From an uncultured Lachnospiraceae bacterium (GTDB lineage: Bacteria; Bacillota; Clostridia; Lachnospirales; Lachnospiraceae): a stretch of 64,000 bases of DNA. Positions 14,633 to 24,211 of this stretch are shown in pieces. The notes under the pieces are model-generated. The model was given only the letters and a program-made list of their open reading frames with translations. It did no database searches and was not told the DNA's origin. The DNA lies in assembly GCA_946552115.1 (NCBI GenBank), contig CAMNRH010000001.1:62001-126000 (forward strand). Direction: 5' to 3'. The position numbers and the translations under genes were made by a program. Numbering within the stretch: the first letter of the stretch is position 1; the number at the start of each line of letters is the position of its first letter.

Positions 14633-15523
14633 ATGGAATATATATCCGCAAAAACAATCGTGACAAAGACAAAGACTCCTTCCAAATGGTTTGGAATCGA
14701 TTATAATATGAATATATACAAAGGCTGCTGCCACGGCTGCATTTACTGTGACAGCCGCTCGGACTGTTATCAAATCAAAAATTTTGATGAGATACGCGCA
14801 AAAGAAAATGCACTGCAGATTATACGGGACGATTTGCGCCGCAAAACCCGAAGCGGTGTCGTCGGTACCGGCGCAATGAGCGACCCCTATAATCCGCTGG
14901 AGAATAAGCTTATGCTTACACGTCACGCATTAGAGCTGTGCGACGCTTTTGAATTCGGTATTGCGATTGCCACAAAAAGCGCGCTGTTGGAACGTGACAT
15001 TGACATTCTTCAAAGTATATCTGAGCATTCTCCGGTACTTGTCAAAGTAACCGTGACAACAGCAGACGACCGGCTGGCAAAAAAACTTGAGCCCCATGTC
15101 ACTCTTCCAGGCCGCAGGCTTCAGATGATAGATGCATTAAGTAAAAAAGGAATTTATGCCGGTATTCTGCTCATGCCGGTTCTTCCGTTTTTAGAGGACA
15201 ATGAAAAAAACATCGGTGAAATTATCCGGCGGGCAAAAGACGCAGGAGCCAGATTTATCTATCCGGCATTCGGCATGACTCTCCGCGGAAATCAAAGGGA
15301 CTGGTACTACCAGAAGCTTGAAAAGCTGTTCCCAGGACAGGGGTTGGCAGACAAATACCGAAAACGTTACGGCAATTATTATGAATGCCGCAGTCCGCGG
15401 GCAAAAAAATTATGGGAATATTTTTCTGAAGAGTGCACAAAACGAAACATCACATATCAAATGGAGGACATCATCAGACAGTATAAAAAACCATATCAGA
15501 CAGAACAGCTCCGGCTCTTCTGA
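14633..15523 (+). CDS. radical SAM protein, SplB-like family
   Basis: A 296-residue radical SAM enzyme of the spore photoproduct lyase-like group (COG1533). The iron-sulfur motif CX3CX2C is in KGCCHGCIYCDSR at about residues 31-43; the SAM-binding stretch GTGAMSDPYNPLE follows at about 79. The product reads through the usual TIM-barrel to LLMPVLPFLEDN, and the C-terminus is charged. True SplB repairs spore DNA lesions, but many COG1533 members are uncharacterised; the substrate here is not known and no DNA-repair neighbour supports SplB itself. RBS TGGAG lies before the ATG. The gene is monocistronic by layout. Confidence 0.85.
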   Translation: MEYISAKTIVTKTKTPSKWFGIDYNMNIYKGCCHGCIYCDSRSDCYQIKNFDEIRAKENALQIIRDDLRRKTRSGVVGTGAMSDPYNPLENKLMLTRHALELCDAFEFGIAIATKSALLERDIDILQSISEHSPVLVKVTVTTADDRLAKKLEPHVTLPGRRLQMIDALSKKGIYAGILLMPVLPFLEDNEKNIGEIIRRAKDAGARFIYPAFGMTLRGNQRDWYYQKLEKLFPGQGLADKYRKRYGNYYECRSPRAKKLWEYFSEECTKRNITYQMEDIIRQYKKPYQTEQLRLF

Positions 15524-15549
15524 AAGGCTTTCATTTTTCCACGGAAATC

Positions 15550-15578
15550 TTTACAAATCAGATAAATTTCTGTAACAT
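15550..15578 (+). promoter_or_regulatory. sigma-A promoter of the DUF2971 gene
   Basis: TTTACA (15550-15555) and TAACAT (15573-15578) separated by 17 bases, 45 bases before the ATG at 15623. Confidence 0.45.
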
Positions 15579-15622
15579 AGGTTTTATGAAGAATCACAAG
15601 TCAAATACAGGAGGAATACAAA

Positions 15623-16480
15623 ATGTCCGGCAGACAGGTAAAACTCGCACGTGCAGAAAAAGGCAGCATCCTATATCATTACACAAAGAGCAACGGAATT
15701 AACGGCATTATAAACCACAATTGTTTTTGGGCGACAAAAAGTGACTTTTTAAACGATCCCAATGAATTTTCGCATATTCAGGATGTTATAGAAAATGTAT
15801 GCCGTGAAAACATCCGGGATTCGGCTTTAAAAGAAATGTTCCTTAAGGATTCCATTTATGCCGGAAAAGAAAAAAAGAGAGAATACTTTGTCCTCTCTTT
15901 CTCAAAATGCCGGGACAGCATTACTATGTGGTCGGAATTCGGAAATAAAACCGGATACAATATAGGTTTTAAAAGTGATGAAATCATTGCCAGAATTGAA
16001 GAGGCCGCCGAAATTGCCTATCACGGCCTTGTTGTCTATGACGCAAAAAAGCAAAAGCAGTTAATTAGAAAAAATCTTTGCAATTATCTTCCCAATCTGC
16101 TTAAAACGCCACTTGATGATCTGTTAGAAGCCGGAAGCAAAGACCGTCAGGACAGCCGCTATCTGAAAGCCTGCAGAAAATTTCAGAAAATGACGGAAGT
16201 TTACGCTATGTTTTTTAAGCATGAAAGCTTTTCGGAGGAACAGGAATACCGGTTTATCTTTAAAAAGCAAAAGGATACGGCGGTATATTTCCGCGCAAAG
16301 GACGGCTTCATGCTCCCCTATATTGAGATTCCGCTAAGTGAGGGAAATCTTCCAATTGAAGAAATTATGGTCGCTCCGCAAAACCATATCGATCTTGCTA
16401 AAAGCGGGATGGAATATATGCTTTATGCAAAAGGCTACCAGGCGGATGTGTCCTTATCTAATATAAAGCTGCGGTATTAG
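15623..16480 (+). CDS. DUF2971 domain-containing protein
   Basis: A 285-residue protein with the DUF2971 pattern: an N-terminal LYHYTKSNGINGI, then CFWATKSDFLNDPNEF, then YFVLSFSKCRDSITMWSEFG, and a C-terminal FSEEQEYRFIF with the final β-strand region. DUF2971 proteins are widespread, often in variable or defence-linked loci, with no proven biochemical role; the fold resembles ADP-ribosyl-type or hydrolase-like proteins in some predictions, which I cannot verify. The gene has its own promoter, an AGGAGG ribosome site and a hairpin terminator, so it is a stand-alone transcription unit. Nothing next to it hints at a defence partner. Confidence 0.85.
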   Translation: MSGRQVKLARAEKGSILYHYTKSNGINGIINHNCFWATKSDFLNDPNEFSHIQDVIENVCRENIRDSALKEMFLKDSIYAGKEKKREYFVLSFSKCRDSITMWSEFGNKTGYNIGFKSDEIIARIEEAAEIAYHGLVVYDAKKQKQLIRKNLCNYLPNLLKTPLDDLLEAGSKDRQDSRYLKACRKFQKMTEVYAMFFKHESFSEEQEYRFIFKKQKDTAVYFRAKDGFMLPYIEIPLSEGNLPIEEIMVAPQNHIDLAKSGMEYMLYAKGYQADVSLSNIKLRY

Positions 16481-16497
16481 CCTGTAATATCGCAGCT
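16467..16497. terminator. hairpin between the DUF2971 and GNAT genes
   Basis: A 13-bp stem (AGCTGCGGTATTA / TAATATCGCAGCT, one G-U pair) with a 5-base loop and TTTT after the right arm. The DUF2971 stop codon lies at the end of the left arm. The minus-strand GNAT gene ends at 16543. Confidence 0.7.
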
Positions 16498-16542
16498 TTT
16501 GAATCAGGCTCCTCAGCTAAAATTCCCTCCGGAAAATCAAAT

Positions 16543-17001
16543 TCAGCAGCTTCTGTGAATATACATTCTCGACATATGGGACTCTCCGTCTCCTTTCACC
16601 ATACATAAAAACTTCCATCCGTAACGCTCATAAAACGATGTATGTTCTGTCAAAAGATACAGGGTATCAATCCCTTTTGCTTTCATATCCTCACAAACAT
16701 AATTCAGCAAAGCACCCGCTATTTTGTTGCCGCGCTTATCCTCTTCGGTATAAACTGCGCAGACATTCGGCGTAAGGTCTCTCCTGTTATGAAAATCATT
16801 CTCTATCACTCCCATTCCACTTATGATTCTGCCGTTCTCCAACGCGACATACCACTGCGGAACCGCATTTTCTTTCGTGAGGCAATCCTCCATACTTTCC
16901 TGATATACTGCCAGAGGAATTCTCCATTTTTCATGAAACCACTGTGCCGCCCGCTCCTTGATTTCCGGCTTATCTATCAAACGAACAATTTCGTATTCCA
17001 T
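16543..17001 (-). CDS. GNAT family N-acetyltransferase
   Basis: A 152-residue GCN5-related acetyltransferase. The acetyl-CoA binding motif A is in VYTEEDKRGNKIAGALLNYV (about residues 84-103) preceded by the strand TPNVCAVYT, and a Tyr near the end (TSFYERYGWKF) is the typical general acid position. It transfers an acetyl group from acetyl-CoA to an amine; the substrate cannot be inferred. RBS GGAG lies 6 bases before the ATG. The DUF2164 gene ends 52 bases upstream on the same strand. Confidence 0.85.
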   Translation of the reverse strand: MEYEIVRLIDKPEIKERAAQWFHEKWRIPLAVYQESMEDCLTKENAVPQWYVALENGRIISGMGVIENDFHNRRDLTPNVCAVYTEEDKRGNKIAGALLNYVCEDMKAKGIDTLYLLTEHTSFYERYGWKFLCMVKGDGESHMSRMYIHRSC

Positions 17002-17053
17002 AAAAACGCTCCTTGTCTTTCATTACTAATACAATCCATTCGTCTCCTTGCTT

Positions 17054-17320
17054 TCAGTTTTCAGTTTTATATAATACATAATAATCTGACTCTGCATTCT
17101 CTATCATCTGAGCATACCATCGTTTTGCGTCGTCAAGCGCTTTATTATAAATGACCGGCGCCAATTTCTCCTCAAACAGCTCCAGAAGCTGCATTTGCTC
17201 AATCATTCCGATTTCCTCGCCCCGTTCATCAATATAAAACGCTTTTATTTCCGACTTCAGCTTTTCCCTCTGTAAATCCGACAATTTAATCTGTGATAAA
17301 GATTTCCTCTTATTTGTCAT
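17054..17320 (-). CDS. DUF2164 family protein
   Basis: An 88-residue soluble protein matching DUF2164: KLSDLQREKLKSEIKAFY at about residues 13-30, then the GEEIGMIEQMQLLELFEEKL stretch and a C-terminal KRWYAQMIENAESDYY. These small proteins are common in Clostridia and have no proven function. The start at 17320 gives the usual family length and has GAGAGG 9 bases upstream; the longer reading frame to 17479 reads into a decayed regulator fragment. It is in line with the GNAT gene. Confidence 0.75.
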   Translation of the reverse strand: MTNKRKSLSQIKLSDLQREKLKSEIKAFYIDERGEEIGMIEQMQLLELFEEKLAPVIYNKALDDAKRWYAQMIENAESDYYVLYKTEN

Positions 17321-17436
17321 CCCTTTCATCCTCTCATCTGGCTTACACAGTAAGTAAACCTTTCTGTTGCCTATCATAGCAAAAAAGGACTGTTTTATCA
17401 ATCCAATTTCCGTTATCCTCTGTTCCTTTTCCACTT

Positions 17437-17532
17437 TCAGGCGAAAAGCGTTCCAAAATAATATTTTGAAAAATAACAATACTTTGCAGCACCCTCCAGT
17501 GTCAGCTCTTCTTCTACATGATAAAGAATATG
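17437..17532 (-). pseudogene. relic of an AraC-type helix-turn-helix
   Basis: On the minus strand the frame at about 17532-17437 reads HVEEELTLEGAAKYCYFSKY, then YFGTLF, then a stop. This resembles the first helix-turn-helix of AraC regulators (pattern E.LTLE.IAK...S.YYFS.LF). It has no start codon or remaining domains, is cut by a stop, and the reading shifts frame there (RLKVEKEQ continues in the next frame). It looks like a residue of a decayed gene in the gap downstream of tldE. Similarity was judged by eye. Confidence 0.4.
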
Positions 17533-17539
17533 TAAATTC

Positions 17540-18895
17540 CTACTCTCCTGATACCATAAGCTGTCTTACTTTCACCGACGGAGCCACTGTACATACACTG
17601 TCTGATATACGAAATACCGGGTCATTTCCAATCATTTCAATATTCTTCCATAATTCACAGATATTCCCGGATATAGTAAATTGGTTGACCGCTGTGCCCA
17701 CCTTACCGCCTGTAATCCTGTTTCCGGAAGCCAGGAGCGAAAAATCCCCGCTTTCTATATCTGCCCCTGCAAAAATTCCTTCAATCTGAGTAATGTAAAT
17801 ACCTCCCTCAGACTTTTCTATCATTTCTTTTCTCGAAAAACTTTCTCTCTCCGATGACAGTATCACATTTGTCGCGCTTGTTCCGATATCATCCGTCACA
17901 CCCGGCTTAAAGCCGTTTCCCGTGCTTTTAGTTCCGGCCTGCAACGCACTTTTGTTATTATATAAAATCTCTTCAAATACACCTTCCTTTAAAAGAATTT
18001 TCCTGGAAACCGGAACACCCTCGTCATCAATCCTGCGTCTTCTGACACCCCGGGTACTATACGGCTCCTCCTCCAGCCGAAGAAATGAAACCCCTATCCG
18101 CTCTTTTTCTTTTCCTGCCAGAACACTTCGGCGCTCTATTATATTTTCCCCATAAAACATCGGAAGATAATGCCCTGTAAGCTCAGCCATCACACAATTT
18201 TCCAAAACTATCGGATAGCTTCCCGAAAACGGCCTTTCTGCGCAAAGTCCAAATCTTGCATACTTTGCCGCACGCTCTGCCAGATTACAGGCTGTCTTTT
18301 TAAATTTATCTTTATCCTGTACATTCACAATCCCCAGCTTTGTTGCCGCCGCTACGCAGTTCTTATCCCTCGCAAGTACCCGGACTGTAAACGTACAGTC
18401 TCCGTCATCATCCGCAAGATAGTTCATACGCTCGTCCATAAGAGTTACCGTTTCCTCATATTGTTGATATTCACATACCTCGACAAAATCCGCTTTTTCG
18501 CATGCAAGCGCCGCTTTCTCCGCACATTTTAAAATATCAGTGACCCCGTTTTTGTCAAATTCATGCCACCGCTGCCCTCGATAATCCTTACTTTCCTTAA
18601 TGGCTCCAGGTATCTGTCGATTTACAAATACACCTGCCGTTTCTTTAAGCTTTCTGAAAATCTCTTCCCGCTCCCTGAGTGTATCTGTGTACATACAGCA
18701 ATATTCTCCGTTCCATACCGCTTCCACAAAATACAGCTCTGTATTTCCATATTCATAATGTTTAAGACTTTGATATTGTACCGAAAGCAAAAGAGACTTC
18801 CTGGTATTGACAAATAACCTTATATGACGGAAGCCTTTCTCCTTAAGTCCTTTTACAAAATCAATAATTACCGGATTTTCCCAAGCTCCCCTCAT
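17540..18895 (-). CDS. tldE: TldE/PmbA-type protease subunit
   Basis: A 451-residue member of the TldD/PmbA family that lacks the HExxxH zinc motif, so it is the TldE-type partner of the neighbouring TldD. C-terminal family landmarks are visible: RRIDDEGVPVSRK, NGFKPGVTDDIG, FAGADIESGDFSLLASG and the conserved VNQFTISGN. In Escherichia coli TldD and TldE form a heterodimer in which TldD holds the zinc and degrades unfolded peptides (microcin B17 maturation, CcdA removal). The start overlaps the tldD stop by 4 bases (ATGA), typical of tight coupling. RBS GGAGG is inside the end of tldD. It is the last gene of the opp operon. Confidence 0.9.
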   Translation of the reverse strand: MRGAWENPVIIDFVKGLKEKGFRHIRLFVNTRKSLLLSVQYQSLKHYEYGNTELYFVEAVWNGEYCCMYTDTLREREEIFRKLKETAGVFVNRQIPGAIKESKDYRGQRWHEFDKNGVTDILKCAEKAALACEKADFVEVCEYQQYEETVTLMDERMNYLADDDGDCTFTVRVLARDKNCVAAATKLGIVNVQDKDKFKKTACNLAERAAKYARFGLCAERPFSGSYPIVLENCVMAELTGHYLPMFYGENIIERRSVLAGKEKERIGVSFLRLEEEPYSTRGVRRRRIDDEGVPVSRKILLKEGVFEEILYNNKSALQAGTKSTGNGFKPGVTDDIGTSATNVILSSERESFSRKEMIEKSEGGIYITQIEGIFAGADIESGDFSLLASGNRITGGKVGTAVNQFTISGNICELWKNIEMIGNDPVFRISDSVCTVAPSVKVRQLMVSGE

Positions 18896-20277
18896 AATTC
18901 CTTTCCTCCTACTGTCATTTCGGCAATGCGCACTGCCGGCTGTCCAACCCCAATCGGAATCTGTCCGCTCCCCGCATAACAGTACCCCTGCTCCATAACA
19001 AAATCGTCAGATATCATATCCACTCTCGGCAGTATCTCTCTTCCAGTACCAATCAGGGTAGCGCTCATAAGAGGCATGATAATTCTGCCGTTTTCAATCA
19101 GATAGGTCTCTCCTGTATTAAAATTAAATTCTCCTGTAGCAGGATCTACGGAGCCTGCGTTGATATCTTTTACCAGAAGTCCTTTTTCTATAGAGCCGAC
19201 CATATCTTCAAATCTATCCGTTCCCGGAACAATATATGTATTCGTCATACGGGAAACCGGAGCAAAACGATAGCTTTCCCTTCTGGATGAACCGGTAGGT
19301 AAAAGTCCCATACGTCTTGCATTTAACCGATCCAACAGGTATCCTTTAAGAATTCCCCGTTCAATCAGCACATTTTTCTTTGTCAGCACTCCTTCATCAT
19401 CAATTCCAAGAGAGCCCCATTCCCCCGACATAGAACCATCGTCAATCAACGTTACTTTCTCTGATGCAATCTGTGTTCCAAGCTTATCTGAAAATTCGGA
19501 GCAACCGTCCGCCACAGAGCTTCCTTCCAAAGAATGGCCGCATGCTTCATGAAAAAATAATCCGCCGAAACCGTTTGCGATAATAACCGGCATTCTCCCC
19601 ACAGGACACGGACGGGCGCCCAGCATATTCTCAGCCCGCCTGGCCGCTCTTTTTGCATGCGTGATAAGAATTTCCGGCTGAAGTACTCCCGGACCTTTCA
19701 TTGCCCCTGGTCCCACAAATCCTGTTTGCCTGCTCTCATCCTGCTCGTTCGCAGCTACCATACTAAAACGAGTTCTCGTACGTATCCGCCTATCCTCGGC
19801 GTACATCCCTTCTGTATTTGCAATCTGTACCTGCTGTTCCTCATCCACATAACAGACACGCCCCTGCACAATAAAGCTTCCTTCACATTTCCCGGCCTCT
19901 AATGCATCCCTAAGTAAACTGACTTTTCTTTTTAATTCCATATCATGGGGAAGCATTCCCTCTGAAACAATTTCATGAGGATATAAGCTGGAAAGAGGCG
20001 CTCTCTTTCCGAAGACGCCTCCTATACTCAGGCGCTCTTTCATCAGCTTCAGCACCTTTTCCTCCCTTATATCTGTACTATACAAATATTCACTTCTAAG
20101 CCTGCGAAATACACGAATTCCAATGCCGCTATCTCTTCCGCAGGCACATCTGGAAACCTGAGAATCCACGAGATTAATCTTTGTCCGCTTTGCGTCCTCA
20201 AAAAACACCTCTGCATAATCCGCCCCATAGGAAACAGCATAATCAAGTATTTTTTCTATATATGACCTTGCCAGCAT
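18892..20277 (-). CDS. tldD: TldD-type zinc metalloprotease
   Basis: A 461-residue metallopeptidase of the TldD family. Zinc ligands are His243 and His248 of the HExxxH motif (FFHEACGHSLEG) and a Cys at about 433 in GYCYAGSGQ; the Glu of the motif is the catalytic base. The start at 20277 is chosen for the AAGGAG ribosome site about 9 bases upstream; a longer form would overlap the end of oppF. It lies 25 bases after oppF and overlaps tldE by 4 bases. Together with the Opp transporter this suggests import followed by cytoplasmic breakdown or processing of peptides; a role in making a modified peptide is possible but no precursor gene is seen. Confidence 0.93.
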   Translation of the reverse strand: MLARSYIEKILDYAVSYGADYAEVFFEDAKRTKINLVDSQVSRCACGRDSGIGIRVFRRLRSEYLYSTDIREEKVLKLMKERLSIGGVFGKRAPLSSLYPHEIVSEGMLPHDMELKRKVSLLRDALEAGKCEGSFIVQGRVCYVDEEQQVQIANTEGMYAEDRRIRTRTRFSMVAANEQDESRQTGFVGPGAMKGPGVLQPEILITHAKRAARRAENMLGARPCPVGRMPVIIANGFGGLFFHEACGHSLEGSSVADGCSEFSDKLGTQIASEKVTLIDDGSMSGEWGSLGIDDEGVLTKKNVLIERGILKGYLLDRLNARRMGLLPTGSSRRESYRFAPVSRMTNTYIVPGTDRFEDMVGSIEKGLLVKDINAGSVDPATGEFNFNTGETYLIENGRIIMPLMSATLIGTGREILPRVDMISDDFVMEQGYCYAGSGQIPIGVGQPAVRIAEMTVGGKEL

Positions 20278-20302
20278 CCTTTTGTACTCCTTTGTTCTCT
20301 CT

Positions 20303-21271
20303 TTACCAGCTCTCTTTTCCACACATATGGCATGCCACATAATGCCCCGGTTCTATCTCTTCAAGCTCTGGCATTTCCTGGCCGCATATCTCCTTTGCAT
20401 ATTTACATCTGCTCTTGAAACGGCAGCCTGCCGGAGGATTAATTGGACTTGGCACCTCGCCCTCAAGATGCACCCTTTTTTTCCTTTCCTCTTCATCCGG
20501 CTCTACCTCCGGGATTGCAGATATCAATGCCTGCGTATATGGGTGAACCGGATTATCATAAAGCGCGTAATTGCTTGCAAGTTCCACCATATACCCCAGA
20601 TACATAACTCCCACCCGGTCTGAAATATGTTTAACCATAGACAGGTCGTGGGAAATAAACAGATAGGTAAGTCCCATCTCTCGCTGAAGTTTCATTAAAA
20701 GATTAACAATCTGTGCCTGAATGGACACATCAAGCGCTGAAATCGGTTCATCACAGACAATGAATTTCGGCTCTACCGCAAGCGCTCTTGCGATTCCCAC
20801 ACGCTGCCTTTGCCCTCCGGAAAGCTCGTGGGCAAAACGATTTGCATATTCCGCATTTAATCCCACCTTATGAAGAAGCTCGTTTACTTTCTCCTCTTTC
20901 TCTTTTTCTGACATATGAAAATGCACGTTCATTCCCTCGGTAATAATCTCTCCGATTGTCATACGGGGATCAAGGGACGCATAAGGATCCTGAAAAATAA
21001 TCTGCGCATCCTTACGAAACGCAAGTAACTCTTTTCCCCTAAGCTTAGATACATCTTTTCTTTCAAATAATACCGTACCGCTGGTAGCCTCATACAGCTT
21101 CACAAGCGTACGCCCGCAGGTTGTCTTTCCGCAGCCGGACTCTCCTACCAGGCCCAGAGTTTCTCCCTTTTTCATCTGTATATTGACCCCGTCGACAGCT
21201 TTAAGCGTCTGATTCTTTCCAACCTTAAAATACTTGCAAAGGTTCTTTGCTTCTACAATATATTCGCCCAT
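20303..21271 (-). CDS. oppF: oligopeptide ABC transporter ATP-binding protein OppF
   Basis: A 322-residue ATPase subunit of a peptide importer. Walker [10 protein letters not shown] (about residues 38-46), Q-loop with FQDPYASLDPRMTIGE, signature LSGGQRQRVGIARAL, Walker B FIVCDEPISALD, and the C-terminal oligopeptide-transporter region INPPAGCRFKSRCKYA with a Cys cluster also seen in other Dpp/Opp ATPases (possible iron-sulfur site). Its start shares one base with the oppD stop (TAATG), so translation is coupled. It forms the ATPase heterodimer with OppD at the membrane. Confidence 0.95.
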   Translation of the reverse strand: MGEYIVEAKNLCKYFKVGKNQTLKAVDGVNIQMKKGETLGLVGESGCGKTTCGRTLVKLYEATSGTVLFERKDVSKLRGKELLAFRKDAQIIFQDPYASLDPRMTIGEIITEGMNVHFHMSEKEKEEKVNELLHKVGLNAEYANRFAHELSGGQRQRVGIARALAVEPKFIVCDEPISALDVSIQAQIVNLLMKLQREMGLTYLFISHDLSMVKHISDRVGVMYLGYMVELASNYALYDNPVHPYTQALISAIPEVEPDEEERKKRVHLEGEVPSPINPPAGCRFKSRCKYAKEICGQEMPELEEIEPGHYVACHMCGKESW

Positions 21272-22287
21272 TATTTATCCCTCCTGTCATAAAATGACTC
21301 TACCTTCGGAGCTTTCTCATGCATAAGCCAGCAGGATACCTTATGTGTATCGCTCAGCACCGTTTCCTGCGGTTTATGCACTTTACAGACAGGCATGCAA
21401 AATTCGCATCGGTCCGCAAACGGACAGTGGTTAAGCGGAAGCAGTAAATCCGGCGGCGTTCCGCCAAGAGCGTAAAGCTCCTCTTTCGACTTGCTTCCGA
21501 GTCTCGGAACAGACCGCAGAAGCGCCCATGTATACGGATGCCTGCTTTCATTAAAGATTTCTTTCGTCGTACCCCTTTCTACTACTTCACCGGCATACAT
21601 AACCTGAATACGATCGGCAAAATTTGCTACAACCCCCAAATCATGCGTAACAAGAATAATTGCCGTATTCATTTCTGTCTTAATCTCCATCATAAGATCC
21701 ATAATCTGGGCCTGAATTGTTACATCAAGAGCCGTTGTAGGCTCATCCGCAATCAGGACGTTCGGATTGCATGCCAGAGCAATGGCAATCATTACCCGCT
21801 GTCTCATACCACCAGACATCTCATGCGGATAATTATTGATTCGCTTTTCAGGGCTTGGAATATTTACCATCTTAAGCATTTGAACGGCTTCCTCTCTCGC
21901 CGCATTTTTATCCAGCTTCTTATGAATCATAAGACTTTCCATAATCTGATTGCCTACCGTCATTGTCGGATTCAGGGAAGTCATAGGATCCTGAAAAATC
22001 ATTCCCACTTCGTCTCCGCGGAATTCGCACAGCTCTTTCTCACTCATCTTAAGTACATCTTTTCCGTTGCAAATAATCTTAGATTCCGGCTTAATAACTG
22101 CAAACGGAGGATTCAAAAGGCGAAGAATAGATTTTGCCGTTACTGTCTTTCCGCAGCCGGACTCCCCTACAAATGCAAGCGTTTCTCCTTTACTTAATTC
22201 AAAACTCACACCGCGCACAGCCTTTACCTCGCCGGCATATGTATTAAAAGAAACATTCAAATTTTCAACTTCTAATATTTTTTCCAT
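21271..22287 (-). CDS. oppD: oligopeptide ABC transporter ATP-binding protein OppD
   Basis: A 338-residue ATPase subunit. Walker [10 protein letters not shown] (about 38-46), [17 protein letters not shown], signature [15 protein letters not shown], Walker [13 protein letters not shown], and the C-terminal family region with [20 protein letters not shown] and its Cys cluster. It is coupled to oppF by a one-base overlap and follows oppC by 11 bases. RBS GGAG lies 8 bases before the ATG. Function: ATP hydrolysis to drive peptide import with OppB, OppC, OppF and the lipoprotein OppA. Confidence 0.95.
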   Translation of the reverse strand: MEKILEVENLNVSFNTYAGEVKAVRGVSFELSKGETLAFVGESGCGKTVTAKSILRLLNPPFAVIKPESKIICNGKDVLKMSEKELCEFRGDEVGMIFQDPMTSLNPTMTVGNQIMESLMIHKKLDKNAAREEAVQMLKMVNIPSPEKRINNYPHEMSGGMRQRVMIAIALACNPNVLIADEPTTALDVTIQAQIMDLMMEIKTEMNTAIILVTHDLGVVANFADRIQVMYAGEVVERGTTKEIFNESRHPYTWALLRSVPRLGSKSKEELYALGGTPPDLLLPLNHCPFADRCEFCMPVCKVHKPQETVLSDTHKVSCWLMHEKAPKVESFYDRRDK

Positions 22288-22298
22288 AACCGTCTCTC

Positions 22299-23246
22299 CT
22301 ATTTTCGTAATTTCGGATCCAGCGCATCTCTAAGTCCGTCGCCAAGCAATGTGAATGAAAGCATAGTAAGAGCAATCATAAGCGCCGGAAATAAAAGCTG
22401 AGATGGGTAGAACATAAAATTTTGCTGCGCTGCTGAAGCAAGTGCACCCCAACTCGTTGACGGAGGCTGTATTCCAAGTCCCACATAACTTAAGAATGCC
22501 TCTGAAAAAATATATCCCGGAATATCAAATGTAATTGCAACAATAATCATTCCGATTGTATTCGGAATCATATGCTTTAGAATAATTTTTATCGGAGTGA
22601 CACCGAGTGCATTTGCTGCAAGCACATATTCCTGCGACTTAAGCTGCAGCATCTGTCCGCGTACAAGTCTTGCAATTCCGCACCATCCTGTCAGCGTTAA
22701 TGCAACCAGCATTGTTCCAAGACTTTTACTGTCTGTAATAACGGAAATCAAAATAACAATAATCAGATACGGAATACTTAAAAGCACCTCCACAATACGC
22801 ATCATAATATCATCTACCATTCCGCCGAAATATGCGGCAATACCGCCGTATATACTTCCGACAACGCTGGCAATGACTGCTCCCAGAATACCAATAATAA
22901 TAGACACACGCCCTGCCTGCCATACTCTGGCAAACAAATCCCTTCCCAAATCATCTGTCCCGAACCAATGTTTGGCACTCGGGCCCTGATTAATTGCATT
23001 TGCGTCAATCTGTTCAAACTCATAGCCGCTGATTGCGGGGCCAAAAATAATAAAGAAAATTAATACCAGCAGGATAATAAGCGCCGCAAACGCCACTTTA
23101 TTTTCCCGAAGCCTTCTCCACGCATCTTTCCAATAACCGATCCTCGGTCTTGTCGGAGTCTCCGCATCTTTATCAATCCCAACAATTTTAAACATTTCAT
23201 CGGGTATATTTTCCATCATTTCTGTCACATCGTGATTCACCAACAT
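22299..23246 (-). CDS. oppC: oligopeptide ABC transporter permease OppC
   Basis: A 315-residue inner-membrane permease. The N-terminal cytoplasmic tail (about 45 residues) precedes a first span (FAALIILLVLIFFIIFG), followed by the OppC N-terminal motif HWFGTDDLGRDLFARVWQAG, four further spans and the EAA loop (ALGVTPIKIILKHMIPN). It pairs with OppB to form the channel. RBS GGAGG lies about 8 bases before the ATG, and oppB ends 12 bases upstream. Confidence 0.95.
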   Translation of the reverse strand: MLVNHDVTEMMENIPDEMFKIVGIDKDAETPTRPRIGYWKDAWRRLRENKVAFAALIILLVLIFFIIFGPAISGYEFEQIDANAINQGPSAKHWFGTDDLGRDLFARVWQAGRVSIIIGILGAVIASVVGSIYGGIAAYFGGMVDDIMMRIVEVLLSIPYLIIVILISVITDSKSLGTMLVALTLTGWCGIARLVRGQMLQLKSQEYVLAANALGVTPIKIILKHMIPNTIGMIIVAITFDIPGYIFSEAFLSYVGLGIQPPSTSWGALASAAQQNFMFYPSQLLFPALMIALTMLSFTLLGDGLRDALDPKLRK

Positions 23247-23258
23247 CTGCTCTTCCTC

Positions 23259-24182
23259 CTATTTTACGCGAATTCTCGGGTCCATAAGACTATACGCGAT
23301 ATCAACTACAAGCTGCACAAAAACAAACAGCGCCGCTGCAAAAATCGTTGTCCCGATAATCATTGTATAGTCACGGTCATTGATTGAATTAATATAATAA
23401 AATCCCAGTCCCGGAATACCAAAAATTTTCTCTACTACGAAAGAACCTGTAAAAATACCCGATACCTGCCCTACCAGAAGTGTCATGCAAGGTAGAAACG
23501 CATTCTTGAGTACATGTCTCTTTACAACATTAAATTTGCTGACACCTTTCGCTTCTGCCGTAAGAATATAATCCTGTCCCATAACATCCAGCATATTCGA
23601 CTTTACATAACGGGCATACGTTGCAATCGTTCCAAAGCTCAGTACAATAATCGGAAGAACAACATTCTTCCAGCTCCCCCATCCTGTTGTCGGCAGTACC
23701 ATCATCTTCACACTGAAAATATACTGCAGCACCGACGCAAGTACGAATACCGGCACCGTAATGCCCAAAATGGCAATAAACATAACAATATAATCCGGCC
23801 ATTTGTTTTTGTTCAAAGCGGCAACAATTCCAAGAAGTATGCCGATAACAATTCCTACAATAAGGGCAAGTCCGCCGGGCTCTGCCGACACTGCCGAATT
23901 CGTTATAAGCGTATCCGTAACCTCGCGTCCCGGATATCTTAAGGACTCTCCCATCTCCCCCTTAGTGAGCAGATTCTTCATAAAGATTACATACTGCTCA
24001 GGAGTTGATTTATCCAGCCCGTATTTCTCATAATAATTTTCCCTTGTCTGCTCCGGCAGATTCCTTGCCATATGCGCCAGCGGATCTCCCGGAATACTAT
24101 GCATCAGAAAGAATGTCGCAGTAATAACGATAAACAATGTAATCAACATATATCCGATACGTTTTACAATAAACTTTGCCAT
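23259..24182 (-). CDS. oppB: oligopeptide ABC transporter permease OppB
   Basis: A 307-residue permease with the typical OppB start (MAKFIVKRIGYMLITLFIVI), a short periplasm-side region with HSIPGDPLA, five more spans and the EAA loop (AKGVSKFNVVKRHVLKNAFL). It forms the transmembrane pore with OppC. RBS AGGAAGG lies upstream. It is separated from oppA by 149 bases that contain a dispersed palindrome (copy D) and a hairpin terminator, so permease genes are probably expressed at a lower level than oppA by partial read-through. Confidence 0.95.
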   Translation of the reverse strand: MAKFIVKRIGYMLITLFIVITATFFLMHSIPGDPLAHMARNLPEQTRENYYEKYGLDKSTPEQYVIFMKNLLTKGEMGESLRYPGREVTDTLITNSAVSAEPGGLALIVGIVIGILLGIVAALNKNKWPDYIVMFIAILGITVPVFVLASVLQYIFSVKMMVLPTTGWGSWKNVVLPIIVLSFGTIATYARYVKSNMLDVMGQDYILTAEAKGVSKFNVVKRHVLKNAFLPCMTLLVGQVSGIFTGSFVVEKIFGIPGLGFYYINSINDRDYTMIIGTTIFAAALFVFVQLVVDIAYSLMDPRIRVK

Positions 24183-24211
24183 TTCTTATCTTCCTTCCTC
24201 TCTGGAAACAG

